Notes under the pieces: model-generated
Seen by the model: the letters and a program-made list of their open reading frames with translations, nothing else
Database searches by the model: none
Told to the model about the DNA's origin: nothing
Shown: piece by piece, positions 26,851 through 35,662 of the stretch
Layout: every line of letters starts with the position of its first letter
How positions within the stretch are numbered: position 1 is the first letter of the stretch
Assembly (NCBI GenBank): GCA_000403275.2
Contig: KE159598.1
Location: 741,236-805,235 of the forward strand
DNA: 64,000 nt
Direction: 5' to 3'
DNA from: Lachnospiraceae bacterium 28-4
GTDB lineage: Bacteria; Bacillota; Clostridia; Lachnospirales; Lachnospiraceae
Position numbers and translations under genes: made by a program

Positions 26851-27402
26851 ATGGATGAAAGATTAAAAGTATATGATGAGAAAATGAAAAAGGCGATTGA
26901 TTATCTGGCTTCGGATTATGCGACAATTCGTGCGGGCAGGGCGAATCCGCATGTGCTGGATAAAATCAAAGTGAATTATTATGGAACGCCGACCCCGATC
27001 CAGCAGGTGGGCAATATTACCGTACCGGAAGCGAGGATGATCCAGATCGCGCCTTGGGAAAAATCGCTGATTAAGGAAATTGAAAAGGCAATTATGGCCT
27101 CTGACGTCGGAATTACGCCTTCTAACGATGGCTCTATTATCCGGCTTGTATTTCCTGAACTTACGGAGGAGCGTAGAAAGGATCTGGTTAAGGAAGTAAA
27201 GAAAAAGGGAGAAGAAAGCAAGGTTGCTGTCCGCAATATACGCAGGGACGGAAACGATGCTTTCAAAAAGCTGGCAAAAGAAGATGTGTCGGAGGACCAG
27301 ATTAAGCAGTTAGGGGAAGATTTGCAGAAAATGACGGATAAGTTTATCAAGGAAATTGATAAATTAGTGGATGAAAAATCAAAAGAAATCCTTACGGTAT
27401 AA
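26851..27402 (+). CDS. frr: Ribosome recycling factor
   Basis: This 183-residue protein is the usual length. YATIRAGRANPHVLDKIKVN, IQIAPWEKSLIKEIEKAI, FPELTEERRKDLVKEVKKKG and VAVRNIRRDGND are hallmark segments. With EF-G it splits the post-termination ribosome. It is 31 bases after pyrH and followed by a structured gap. Confidence 0.97.
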   Translation: MDERLKVYDEKMKKAIDYLASDYATIRAGRANPHVLDKIKVNYYGTPTPIQQVGNITVPEARMIQIAPWEKSLIKEIEKAIMASDVGITPSNDGSIIRLVFPELTEERRKDLVKEVKKKGEESKVAVRNIRRDGNDAFKKLAKEDVSEDQIKQLGEDLQKMTDKFIKEIDKLVDEKSKEILTV

Positions 27403-27417
27403 TTTATTGGGAAGTCA

Positions 27418-27487
27418 GGGACAGTCGATACAGCCATATCAGCTGATATGGCGGCATCAGTGGATGCGCATCGAATTGTCCCTTTTT
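27418..27487 (+). terminator. Three-way-junction RNA / terminator-like element between frr and uppS
   Basis: The outer stem GGGACAGTCGAT (27418-27429) pairs with ATCGAATTGTCCC (27470-27482). Inside are a perfect 20-bp palindrome (27433-27452) and a small hairpin GCATC-AGTG-GATGC (27454-27467). Five T follow. It may terminate or attenuate transcription before uppS. Confidence 0.6.
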
Positions 27488-27497
27488 ATGGAAGGGC

Positions 27498-28229
27498 ATG
27501 GATGGTAGAATGCTGGAAAATTTGAATATTCCGAATCATGTGGCAATTATTCTGGATGGAAATGGAAGATGGGCAAAAAGCAAAGGAATGCCGCGGAATT
27601 ACGGACATGTACAGGGTGCAAAAACGGTGGAGACAATTTGTGAAGAGGCATATCGGATAGGGGTACGATATTTGACGGTATATGCGTTTTCTACGGAAAA
27701 TTGGAATCGGCCGGAGGATGAAGTGAACGCCTTAATGAAATTACTGCGCAATTATTTAAAAACCTGTCTGAAAACGGCGGAAAAAAATAAAATGTGTGTC
27801 AGAATATTAGGTGATAAGACGGGACTGGACGACGATATACGTATGAGGATCGCAGAATTGGAAGAAGCTACCCGCAATAATGACGGCCTTCATTTCCAGA
27901 TTGCCTTAAATTACGGCGGCAGGGATGAGATTGTACGGGCGGTGAGGAAAGCGGTGGATCTGGCAGTACAGGGAAAAATAGAAAAAGAAGAAATTACGGA
28001 AGAAATATTTGACGGAATGCTTGATACGCATGGAATTCCCGATCCGGACCTGCTGATCCGCACCTGTAATGAGCAGCGGATATCTAATTTTCTTCTTTGG
28101 CAGCTTGCGTATACGGAGTTTTATTTTACACCGGTTCCCTGGCCGGATTTTTCAAAAGACGAATTGATAAAAGCCATAGAAGCATATAATAAAAGGGATA
28201 GAAAGTATGGCTTGGTAAAAAATGATTAG
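27498..28229 (+). CDS. uppS: Undecaprenyl diphosphate synthase (isoprenyl transferase)
   Basis: This 243-residue enzyme is of the cis-prenyltransferase family. HVAIILDGNGRWAKSKG holds the catalytic Asp, and YLTVYAFSTENWNRP, DLLIRTCNEQRISNFLLWQ and YTEFYFTPVPWPDF are conserved. It condenses isopentenyl diphosphate onto farnesyl diphosphate to make the lipid carrier for cell-wall synthesis. The start ATG follows GAAGGG, 10 bases after the structured element. Confidence 0.97.
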   Translation: MDGRMLENLNIPNHVAIILDGNGRWAKSKGMPRNYGHVQGAKTVETICEEAYRIGVRYLTVYAFSTENWNRPEDEVNALMKLLRNYLKTCLKTAEKNKMCVRILGDKTGLDDDIRMRIAELEEATRNNDGLHFQIALNYGGRDEIVRAVRKAVDLAVQGKIEKEEITEEIFDGMLDTHGIPDPDLLIRTCNEQRISNFLLWQLAYTEFYFTPVPWPDFSKDELIKAIEAYNKRDRKYGLVKND

Positions 28230-28241
28230 GAGGAAGGACAT

Positions 28242-29069
28242 ATGTTTTTCACTCGGTTACTCAGCAGTATCGTATTGGTGCTCGTTGCCCTTGTGACGTT
28301 GCTGCGGGGAGGTTATTTACTGGCGGCCGTACTTTTGCTCATATCTCTGGTCGCTTACCGCGAATTGTGCAAGGCGTGTAATCTTAATATGGATGCGGAG
28401 GAAAAGAGCGTAAATGCTTTGGAAGCGGCGGGATATGCCGGAATAGTGGTTTATTACGGTATTGTTGTATTCAGCAGTTCACAAGCGGCACAGATGCTTT
28501 CCATTTTATTCGTAATGATCGGCATGATGTTTGTCTATGTATTTACTTTTCCAAAATATCAGGCATCCCAGGTGATGGCTGCTTTCTTTGGATTTGCTTA
28601 TGCGCCGGTAATGTTCTCCTTCATTTATCAGACAAGACAGTTGCAATATGGCATTTATCTGGTATGGATGATTTTTATCAGTTCCTGGGTCTGCGATACC
28701 TTCGCCTACCTGACGGGAATGATGATCGGAAAACATAAGATGACCCCTAAGCTAAGCCCAAAAAAATCCATTGAGGGGGCGATAGGAGGCGTAGTCGGCT
28801 CCGCGCTGGCAGGGGTTCTTTTTGGATATTTTATTGTGGAGAGAGTAGTTCCGGATCAGCAGATTACATGGGTATTTGCCGCGATCGGCGGAATAGGCGC
28901 GATGATTTCCCAGATCGGCGATTTGGCGGCTTCCGCCATCAAGAGGAATCATAATATTAAGGACTATGGGCATCTGATTCCGGGGCATGGGGGGATTATG
29001 GATCGTTTTGACAGCGTGATCTTTACCGCTCCCATGATTTACGGGCTGGCGCTTCTTTTTATAAGATAA
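28242..29069 (+). CDS. cdsA: Phosphatidate cytidylyltransferase (CDP-diglyceride synthase)
   Basis: This 275-residue integral membrane protein has about eight hydrophobic segments. The C-terminal family signature is present as SQIGDLAASAIKRNHNIKDYGHLIPGHGGIMDRFDS, described here by its key elements: KD, PGHGG and DRFDS. It makes CDP-diacylglycerol from phosphatidate and CTP for phospholipid synthesis. It is 12 bases after uppS, with AGGAGG upstream. Confidence 0.95.
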   Translation: MFFTRLLSSIVLVLVALVTLLRGGYLLAAVLLLISLVAYRELCKACNLNMDAEEKSVNALEAAGYAGIVVYYGIVVFSSSQAAQMLSILFVMIGMMFVYVFTFPKYQASQVMAAFFGFAYAPVMFSFIYQTRQLQYGIYLVWMIFISSWVCDTFAYLTGMMIGKHKMTPKLSPKKSIEGAIGGVVGSALAGVLFGYFIVERVVPDQQITWVFAAIGGIGAMISQIGDLAASAIKRNHNIKDYGHLIPGHGGIMDRFDSVIFTAPMIYGLALLFIR

Positions 29070-29112
29070 GCGGATGGAATATTCATAAATAATTAATAGC
29101 ATGGAGGCACGG

Positions 29113-30258
29113 ATGAAAAAAATAGCGGTGTTAGGTTCTACGGGGTCGATAGGAACCCAGACCCTGGAGATCGTAAGGCAGAACCGGGATTTGGATGTAG
29201 TTGCCCTTGCGGCGGGAAGCAGCGTGGAAAAGATGGAGCAGCAGATTCGGGAATTTTCTCCCCGGATAGCGGCCATGTGGGATGAAAAGGCATGCAGGGA
29301 TCTGAGGGAGCGGGTGGCGGATACGGATGTAAAAGTCCTGTGCGGTATGGAAGGGCTTTTAGAGATTGCCGTTATGGAAGAGGCGGAAGTATTAGTGACA
29401 GCGATCGTAGGGATGATCGGGATCAGACCGACCATAGCGGCGATCGAAAGCGGAAAAACGATCGCTCTTGCGAACAAAGAAACATTGGTAACGGCGGGAC
29501 ACATTATTATGCCTCTGGCAGAAAAGAAGGGAGTATCCATTCTTCCCGTGGACAGCGAACACAGCGCTGTTTTCCAGTCTATGAACGGGGAAAACAAAAA
29601 AAGAGTGCAAAAGATACTGCTGACCGCCTCCGGCGGGCCATTCCGGGGGAAAAACAGAGGGGAACTGAAAAATATGCAGGTGGAAGATGCCTTAAAGCAT
29701 CCGAACTGGGCCATGGGAAGAAAAATTACAGTGGATTCCGCTACAATGGTGAACAAAGGATTGGAAGTCATGGAAGCAAAATGGCTGTTCGGGGTGGATC
29801 TGGACAGAATAGAAGTGGTAGTTCATCCACAGAGTATTATTCATTCCATGGTGGAATACGAGGACGGAGCGGTGATGGCGCAGCTTGGGATGCCGGATAT
29901 GAAGCTTCCTATCGCGTATGCATTGTTTTATCCGGACAGGAGGCCCATGGAGGGGAAAAGAGTAGATTTCTTCCAGCTGGGTACACTGACCTTTGAAAAA
30001 CCGGATATGGAAACCTTTACGGGTTTAAAACTGGCTTTTGCAGCAGCAAAGCAGGGCGGCAGCATGCCGACTGTTTATAATGCGGCAAATGAAAAGGCCG
30101 TTCATTTATTTTTGGAAAGAAAAATAGGATTCATGCAGATTCCGGAACTGATAGAGGCTTCTATGGAAAGGCACAGGATAATAGAAAGGCCGGATGTGGA
30201 GGAGATCCTTCAGGCAGAGAGGGAAACGTATGAATTTATAGGGCAGGTGGTAAATTGA
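29113..30258 (+). CDS. dxr: 1-deoxy-D-xylulose-5-phosphate reductoisomerase
   Basis: This 381-residue protein starts at ATG 29113 behind GGAGG; an in-frame ATG at 29101 is less well placed. VLGSTGSIGTQTLEIVRQN is the NADPH-binding start, and LPVDSEHSAVFQ and SATMVNKGLEVMEAKWLF are the metal and substrate regions. It converts DXP to MEP, the committed step of the non-mevalonate isoprenoid route that feeds uppS and is continued by ispG. Confidence 0.96.
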   Translation: MKKIAVLGSTGSIGTQTLEIVRQNRDLDVVALAAGSSVEKMEQQIREFSPRIAAMWDEKACRDLRERVADTDVKVLCGMEGLLEIAVMEEAEVLVTAIVGMIGIRPTIAAIESGKTIALANKETLVTAGHIIMPLAEKKGVSILPVDSEHSAVFQSMNGENKKRVQKILLTASGGPFRGKNRGELKNMQVEDALKHPNWAMGRKITVDSATMVNKGLEVMEAKWLFGVDLDRIEVVVHPQSIIHSMVEYEDGAVMAQLGMPDMKLPIAYALFYPDRRPMEGKRVDFFQLGTLTFEKPDMETFTGLKLAFAAAKQGGSMPTVYNAANEKAVHLFLERKIGFMQIPELIEASMERHRIIERPDVEEILQAERETYEFIGQVVN

Positions 30259-31310
30259 TTGCAACGATTATTTTATTTGTATTAATATTTGGGCTGATTG
30301 TAATATCCCATGAATTCGGGCATTTTTTGCTGGCTAAGGTCAATGGGATACATGTGGTGGAGTTTGCAGTGGGAATGGGGCCTACCTTGTTCCATTTTCA
30401 AAAAGGAGAAACAAAATACAGTCTGAAGGCGCTGCCGATTGGAGGCGCCTGCATGTATGAGGGAGAGGACGGCCTGAATGCCAAGGAAGGGGAACCGGGA
30501 GAAGGTTCGTTTCTCGCGGCAAACGTATGGGCAAGAATTGCCGCTGTCGTGGCCGGCCCTTTGTTTAATTTGATATTAGCGTATATCCTGACGTTGATTG
30601 TAGTGGCCTTTGACGGTTCCAACCGACCGGTCATCCAAAACGTGCTTCCGGGCAGCGCCGCCGAAGCGGCAGGGATACAAGCCGGGGACAGAATCACCAA
30701 AATCAATGGGGAAAAGATTCATCTCGGGGAACAGGTATTTTTGATTTCGGCGCTGAACCGGGGAGAAGATATGGAAGTGGAATATCTTCGGGACGGGGAA
30801 AAAAGAAGCGTGACCATAACTCCGGTTTATGACAGCGGAGCCGGGCGGTATTATATGGGCTTCGCAGGTGTCAGCGAATATTTTAAATGCCAGGGCCTAG
30901 AGGTGTTTCCGCACAGCTTTTATAAACTGGAATATTGGGTAAGCTCTACTTTTAAAAGTTTAGGAATGCTTTTTTCCGGCAAGGTGACGAAAGACGATGT
31001 GGCGGGGCCCGTAGGGATTGCCCAGCTGGTGGGGAATACCTACGAAGAGGCGAAGCCTTATGGGATGAGCAGCGTGATTCTTTCGATGATGAATATCGCC
31101 GTGCTGTTGTCGGTAAATTTAGGAATATTGAATTTACTGCCGGTTCCTGCTTTGGACGGGGGACGTCTGGTATTTCTTTTGATCGAGGCGGTAAGGGGCA
31201 AGCCGATTCCGCCGGAAAAGGAAGGAATGGTACATCTGGCCGGAATGGCGGCTTTGATGGTATTGATGGTATTCGTTTTGTTTAATGATATTGCGAGAAT
31301 TTTTTCCTGA
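30255..31310 (+). CDS. rseP: RIP metalloprotease RseP (site-2 protease)
   Basis: This 351-residue membrane protease begins at a TTG that overlaps the dxr stop. ISHEFGHFLLAKVNG carries the zinc motif HExxH in the first membrane segment, a PDZ domain lies at ~130-200 (AAGIQAGDRITKINGEKI), and NLLPVPALDGGRLVFLL provides the third zinc ligand (LDG). It cleaves membrane-embedded regulators such as anti-sigma factors or signal peptide remnants. Confidence 0.94.
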   Translation: MIATIILFVLIFGLIVISHEFGHFLLAKVNGIHVVEFAVGMGPTLFHFQKGETKYSLKALPIGGACMYEGEDGLNAKEGEPGEGSFLAANVWARIAAVVAGPLFNLILAYILTLIVVAFDGSNRPVIQNVLPGSAAEAAGIQAGDRITKINGEKIHLGEQVFLISALNRGEDMEVEYLRDGEKRSVTITPVYDSGAGRYYMGFAGVSEYFKCQGLEVFPHSFYKLEYWVSSTFKSLGMLFSGKVTKDDVAGPVGIAQLVGNTYEEAKPYGMSSVILSMMNIAVLLSVNLGILNLLPVPALDGGRLVFLLIEAVRGKPIPPEKEGMVHLAGMAALMVLMVFVLFNDIARIFS

Positions 31311-31332
31311 GTAAGGCAGGGGAGGAAATAAT

Positions 31333-32283
31333 ATGCCAAAGATTATGACGATGGGAGAACTGTTGTGTGAGATTATGCGTCCGGGAGAAGGAATGGAACT
31401 GTATGAAACAGGAGATTTCAAAGGGCCTTTTCCCAGCGGCGCTCCGGGTATTTTTATTAGTACTGCGGCCAGGCTTGGCTGTTCCTGCGGTATTATTGCG
31501 GGCGTGGGGAACGATGATTTCGGGAAAAATATTATGGACCGGCTGTCAGGAGATGGCGTGGACTGCCGTTGGATCATGAAGAGCGATAAGGGTTCTACGG
31601 GAGTAGCGTTTGTGACCTACTATGCCAACGGCGACAGAAAATTTATCTTTCACATGAATCATACTCCGGCGGTGGAACCGAAGGCACCGGAAGACCTGGA
31701 GGAAATGGAAGATACGGAATATTTCCATATTATGGGCTGTTCATTGATGGCATCCGTGGAATTTGGGCGGGAAATTTTAAAGACTATGGACCTGTTTGAA
31801 AAAAGAGGCGCCAAGATCAGTTTTGACCCGAATGTGAGGCTGGAACTGCTGCGCGATCCGGCAGCGTTTGATATGGTGCGGGAAGCATTTCGCCAATGCC
31901 ATATTTTTATGCCGGGCGTACAGGAATTGAAAATGCTGACGGGGAAAGAGAATATAGAAGAGGCCGTTTCTACAGCTTTTGAAAATGAAAATCTGGAGAT
32001 ACTTGTTCTGAAAAAAGGGTCGAAGGGTTCCGAAATATATACGGCAAAGGGGCTTGTGCTGGAAATGGGAGTTTATCCGGTTGAAGAGGTGGACGCTACA
32101 GGAGCCGGCGACAGCTTTGACGCAGCTTTTATTTGCGGACTTGCCCAAGGGAAGGGATTGGAGGAGGCTGCACGGATGGGAGCAGCGGCAGGAGCTTTGA
32201 ACGCGGCGGCGTTCGGGCCGATGGAAGGCGATATTTCGCCGGAGACTGTGAAAAAATTAATACATATAAATACAAAACTATAA
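31333..32283 (+). CDS. PfkB family carbohydrate kinase
   Basis: This 316-residue protein starts at ATG 31333 behind GGGGAGG. GVGNDDFGKNIMDRLSGDGV and the C-terminal DATGAGDSFDAAFICGLA (catalytic Asp in GAGD) are the two PfkB signatures. The family phosphorylates sugars such as fructose, tagatose-6-phosphate, 2-keto-3-deoxygluconate or ribose; the substrate is not decided. The next gene is a class II aldolase, so the pair may phosphorylate and then split a ketose phosphate. Confidence 0.88.
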   Translation: MPKIMTMGELLCEIMRPGEGMELYETGDFKGPFPSGAPGIFISTAARLGCSCGIIAGVGNDDFGKNIMDRLSGDGVDCRWIMKSDKGSTGVAFVTYYANGDRKFIFHMNHTPAVEPKAPEDLEEMEDTEYFHIMGCSLMASVEFGREILKTMDLFEKRGAKISFDPNVRLELLRDPAAFDMVREAFRQCHIFMPGVQELKMLTGKENIEEAVSTAFENENLEILVLKKGSKGSEIYTAKGLVLEMGVYPVEEVDATGAGDSFDAAFICGLAQGKGLEEAARMGAAAGALNAAAFGPMEGDISPETVKKLIHINTKL

Positions 32284-32312
32284 GACTGCAAGGGATGAAA
32301 GGAGAAAGGAAA

Positions 32313-33161
32313 ATGTCATTTGTCACATCAGAAAAAATGTTATTGGATGCCCAGAAGGGCGGGTATGCGGTAGGCGCATTCAACGTGGAAAACATGGAAA
32401 TGGTAATGGCTGTTATCGAAGCAGCGGAGGAGTTGAGGGCTCCGTTGATGCTTCAGACAACGCCTTCTACCGTGAAGTATGCCGGTCTGGATATGTATCT
32501 TGCCAATGTAAAGACGGCGGCAGAGCGTGCCAACGTTCCTGTCTGCATGCATTTGGATCACGGCGACAGCTTTGATCTGGCTATGCGCGCATTGCGTACC
32601 GGTTACAGTTCGATTATGATCGACGGTTCCCATAATATATTTGAAGAAAATATTGCGGTGACAAAGGCAGTCGTAGATGCTTGCCGTCCTTCCGGGATTC
32701 CGGTGGAAGCGGAATTGGGCAAGGTTGGAGGCAAGGAAGACGATTTGGACGGCGGCAGCGGCGGTTATACGGATCCGGAAGAAGCCAGGGAGTTTGTGGA
32801 ACGCACGGGCATAGGATCTTTGGCTGTAGCGATCGGAACGGCCCATGGCGTTTATAAAGGAGAACCCAAATTGGATTTGGATCGTCTGGAAGAGATACGC
32901 AAAGTTGTTACGATCCCGCTGGTACTGCATGGAGCCAGCGGACTGTCGGAAGAAGCGGTGGCGGAAAGTATCAAAAGGGGCATCTGCAAAGTGAATTTTG
33001 CGACGGAACTCAGGATTGCATATACGGATGGGGTAAAGAAATTCCTGGAAGGACATCCTGATGCTTTTGATCCAAAGAAATATGGAAAAGAGGCTATGGA
33101 GAAAGTAAAAGAAACGGTAAAACAGCGTATAAAAATGTGTGGCTGTGATGGAAAAGCATAA
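32313..33161 (+). CDS. Class II ketose-bisphosphate aldolase
   Basis: This 282-residue protein starts at ATG 32313 behind AAAGGAGAAAGG. PVCMHLDHGDSFDLAMRAL gives the catalytic Asp and first zinc His, VEAELGKVGGKEDD the glutamate region, and AIGTAHGVYKGEPKLDLDRL with PLVLHGASGL the remaining zinc His residues. It splits fructose- or tagatose-1,6-bisphosphate into two triose phosphates. It is coupled to the PfkB kinase, 29 bases apart. Confidence 0.9.
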   Translation: MSFVTSEKMLLDAQKGGYAVGAFNVENMEMVMAVIEAAEELRAPLMLQTTPSTVKYAGLDMYLANVKTAAERANVPVCMHLDHGDSFDLAMRALRTGYSSIMIDGSHNIFEENIAVTKAVVDACRPSGIPVEAELGKVGGKEDDLDGGSGGYTDPEEAREFVERTGIGSLAVAIGTAHGVYKGEPKLDLDRLEEIRKVVTIPLVLHGASGLSEEAVAESIKRGICKVNFATELRIAYTDGVKKFLEGHPDAFDPKKYGKEAMEKVKETVKQRIKMCGCDGKA

Positions 33162-33282
33162 AGAGATTTCTGCTGAGGATGGAACACAGCTTTTCGGAAA
33201 GGAACTCGACAGGGAATTTGTGGGTAAGACCATGAAATATCTGGAACAGGAGGAGATATATTATGGTCTTGGGGAAAGTTAA
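33148..33282 (+). CDS. Possible 44-residue ORF overlapping the aldolase 3' end
   Basis: The frame ATG 33148 to TAA 33282 overlaps the aldolase by 14 bases and encodes a charged peptide ending MKYLEQEEIYYGLGES. It has no clear ribosome binding site. It may be a translated small protein, a remnant, or chance. A terminator follows. Confidence 0.25.
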   Translation: MEKHKEISAEDGTQLFGKELDREFVGKTMKYLEQEEIYYGLGES

Positions 33283-33297
33283 TAGTTACTACTTATG

Positions 33298-33338
33298 CAA
33301 AAGCCGTTTTCACTGGAATATAGTGAAGGCGGTTTTTG
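33298..33338 (+). terminator. Rho-independent terminator after the aldolase gene
   Basis: AAAAGCCGTTTTCACT pairs imperfectly with AGTGAAGGCGGTTTTT around a short loop. It separates the pyrH-to-aldolase run from the PP2C/kinase genes. Confidence 0.75.
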
Positions 33339-33517
33339 TAATTTTATATTGCGGTTCTATACGGTATCCCTTATAATAAAATAAATAAAAAGATCATCTT
33401 TAAATTTTTTCATTTCAAGACCAGTGGCACATTCCGGCCACATTTCAGGAAATCAGGTCACATTTCAACGAATCGAACATATTTTCCAAAAAAAATAAAA
33501 ATGAAATGAGGTGAAAT

Positions 33518-34240
33518 ATGAGGTTTATTTCTGATGCCTATTGGGACAGAGGGATGAGAGACGGGAATCAGGATTCCATTTCTCTCCAGGAAGTCCGCAT
33601 GAAAGGGAAAATGGTTGTATTTGCGCTTGTCTGCGATGGAATCGGCGGACTGGAGCAGGGGGAAAAGGCCAGCGGCTTTGTGGCGGAAAAAATGACGGAA
33701 TGGTTTTACAGGGAAGCCATTGTAATGTTAAAACGCCGTAAGAGCAGGAAAAAAATAGAAAAATCGGGTTTAAGGATTTTATATGGCTGCAATAGGGAGA
33801 TGCAGTGCTTCGGAGAAGAAAATGGAAGCAGGATGGGAACGACTGTGACCGCAATGATATTGACAGGAAGGCGTTATTTTCTTTGGCACAGCGGGGATAC
33901 CCGGGCATACCGGATTACCGGAAAGGGCGCGGGAGGGAAGATAAGAAGAATGACGACGGATCATACGAGAGATAATGTTACTTTGCTGCGCTGTATCGGA
34001 AGCTTTCCATGGACGGCGCCGGAAGTGCAAAGCGGATATTTGGTAAGAAAGAGTGTCTTTCTCCTCTGTTCTGACGGTTTTAGGAACCGGCTGGCGGAGG
34101 AGCGGATCAAGGAAGCGTTTCTGCCGGAAACGGTAGAAAGAAAGGAACAGATCTATAAACGCCTGAAAGAGATGACGGAATATGTAAAGGGACATGGTGA
34201 AAAAGATAATATTTCCGCTGTGGCAGTGCGGATGGAATAG
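33518..34240 (+). CDS. PP2C-family Ser/Thr protein phosphatase
   Basis: This 240-residue protein starts at ATG 33518 behind GAGGTG. The PPM motifs are RDGNQDS, VCDGIGGLEQGEKAS, GTTVTAMIL, WHSGDTRAYRI, LCSDGFRNRL and the final KDNISAVAV with the metal-binding Asp. It dephosphorylates Ser/Thr substrates in a metal-dependent way. It is paired with the Ser/Thr kinase 11 bases downstream, the usual prpC-type pairing, although this copy sits inside an isoprenoid gene block. Confidence 0.9.
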   Translation: MRFISDAYWDRGMRDGNQDSISLQEVRMKGKMVVFALVCDGIGGLEQGEKASGFVAEKMTEWFYREAIVMLKRRKSRKKIEKSGLRILYGCNREMQCFGEENGSRMGTTVTAMILTGRRYFLWHSGDTRAYRITGKGAGGKIRRMTTDHTRDNVTLLRCIGSFPWTAPEVQSGYLVRKSVFLLCSDGFRNRLAEERIKEAFLPETVERKEQIYKRLKEMTEYVKGHGEKDNISAVAVRME

Positions 34241-34251
34241 GAGACAGAACG

Positions 34252-35607
34252 ATGAAAGGTATGGAAATAGGAAAGTATATTTTTTATGAGGAATTGGGAA
34301 GCGGGGGAAGCGGAACGGTATACAGAGTTTATGATAAGCATTTAAAATGCGACAGGGCGGTAAAAAAATTTTCCGAAGAGGGAGAAATATGGAAAAAAGA
34401 GATGGATATGCTGAAGGAGTTAAGACATCCGCTGCTGCCGGTAATCATGGATACTATAGAAGACGGTGAGAACCGATATCTGGTGATGGAATATATTGAG
34501 GGGAAAAACTTGCGGGATTACGTGAGGGAAAGAGGAAGGATCGGACAGGAACAGGCGGTGGAATGGGTGATGGATCTGGCAGAAGCATTAATTTATCTTC
34601 ATGAAAGGAGCAGCCCTGTGATTTATCGCGATATGAAACCTGCGAATATTATGGTGGATCAAGGGGGCAATCTCAGGCTGATAGACTTTGGGACGGCATG
34701 GATGCGCTATCAGAGGGAGGACAAGGCTTTCCGGGCCGGAACTTATGGTTATGCCGCCCCGGAGCAGCTGGCAGCGGAAGGAACGGAGGATATGGATGAA
34801 AGAAGCGATATTTACGGTCTGGGCGCTACGCTTTATTATATGCTGACCGGAGAGGATCCGTCGAAGCCGCCGTTTTTGATCCACCCTATTCGTTTTTTCG
34901 ACAGAAGCTTTCCGGCCGGATTGGAGCGGGCGGTGGAAAAGGCTACGGCAGCGGAGAAAGAGGCAAGGTATGGAACGATGAGGCAGTTTCAGGCGGTATT
35001 GAAGAAATATAAAAAAAAGAATAGAATGTGGGAGCGGGCGGGAAGAATAACGGAAGGCCTTTATTATATAGCTTTGTTAGGGATATGTATCTGTTTTGCA
35101 AGACTGTGCAATGAGCCGGGAAAAGAAAAGGAAATTCTTTTTTGCGCGGCTGTCATAATCGGGCTGTGCCTGGCGAAGACGGCGGTCGCTTCCTGCACAG
35201 GAAGGAACCGGAGAGGAATACGAAGGGAGAGAAGCCTGCTTTTGACGGAGAAAAGAGGGAAAGGGCTGATGATTTTGTTTATGGGGATTTTATCCATGGC
35301 GGTAACGGGTACCGTTCAGGCATCGACTTCCAGAAACACAGAACACAGTTTTCCCGTTTCGATAAACAGAGAACAGCCGCTTGCGGAAGAGGAAAATAGT
35401 CTTTGGGTGGACGTGAGGAATGAAAAAGGGCAAAAGCTGCTCATACGTTATGATGCGGTATACTTGCTGACAGAAACGCTGAAATTGGAACTTCCTTTAA
35501 GTAATTTTACAGAAGGAGGAATCTACCGGCTGCGCCTGGAATGCATGGATTGTGAAACGGAGGAAACGAGCAGCAGAACTTTCTATTTAAAAGGTCTTGA
35601 ACCATAA
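34252..35607 (+). CDS. Membrane Ser/Thr protein kinase
   Basis: This 451-residue protein has a kinase domain at residues ~5-260: [13 protein letters not shown] (P-loop), VKKFSEE (Lys), [13 protein letters not shown] (catalytic Asp) and LIDFGTA (metal-binding DFG), followed by [12 protein letters not shown]. Hydrophobic segments at ~268-285, ~299-315 and ~341-357 lead to an ~85-residue C-terminal part that should lie outside the cell. It lacks the PASTA repeats of PrkC, so it is a different type of receptor kinase. PP2C is its likely antagonist. Confidence 0.9.
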   Translation: MKGMEIGKYIFYEELGSGGSGTVYRVYDKHLKCDRAVKKFSEEGEIWKKEMDMLKELRHPLLPVIMDTIEDGENRYLVMEYIEGKNLRDYVRERGRIGQEQAVEWVMDLAEALIYLHERSSPVIYRDMKPANIMVDQGGNLRLIDFGTAWMRYQREDKAFRAGTYGYAAPEQLAAEGTEDMDERSDIYGLGATLYYMLTGEDPSKPPFLIHPIRFFDRSFPAGLERAVEKATAAEKEARYGTMRQFQAVLKKYKKKNRMWERAGRITEGLYYIALLGICICFARLCNEPGKEKEILFCAAVIIGLCLAKTAVASCTGRNRRGIRRERSLLLTEKRGKGLMILFMGILSMAVTGTVQASTSRNTEHSFPVSINREQPLAEEENSLWVDVRNEKGQKLLIRYDAVYLLTETLKLELPLSNFTEGGIYRLRLECMDCETEETSSRTFYLKGLEP

Positions 35608-35662
35608 AGGCAAAGTGGGGTATGATAGGATCAGGACAGAAGAACAGAAGGAGCGGACAAAA

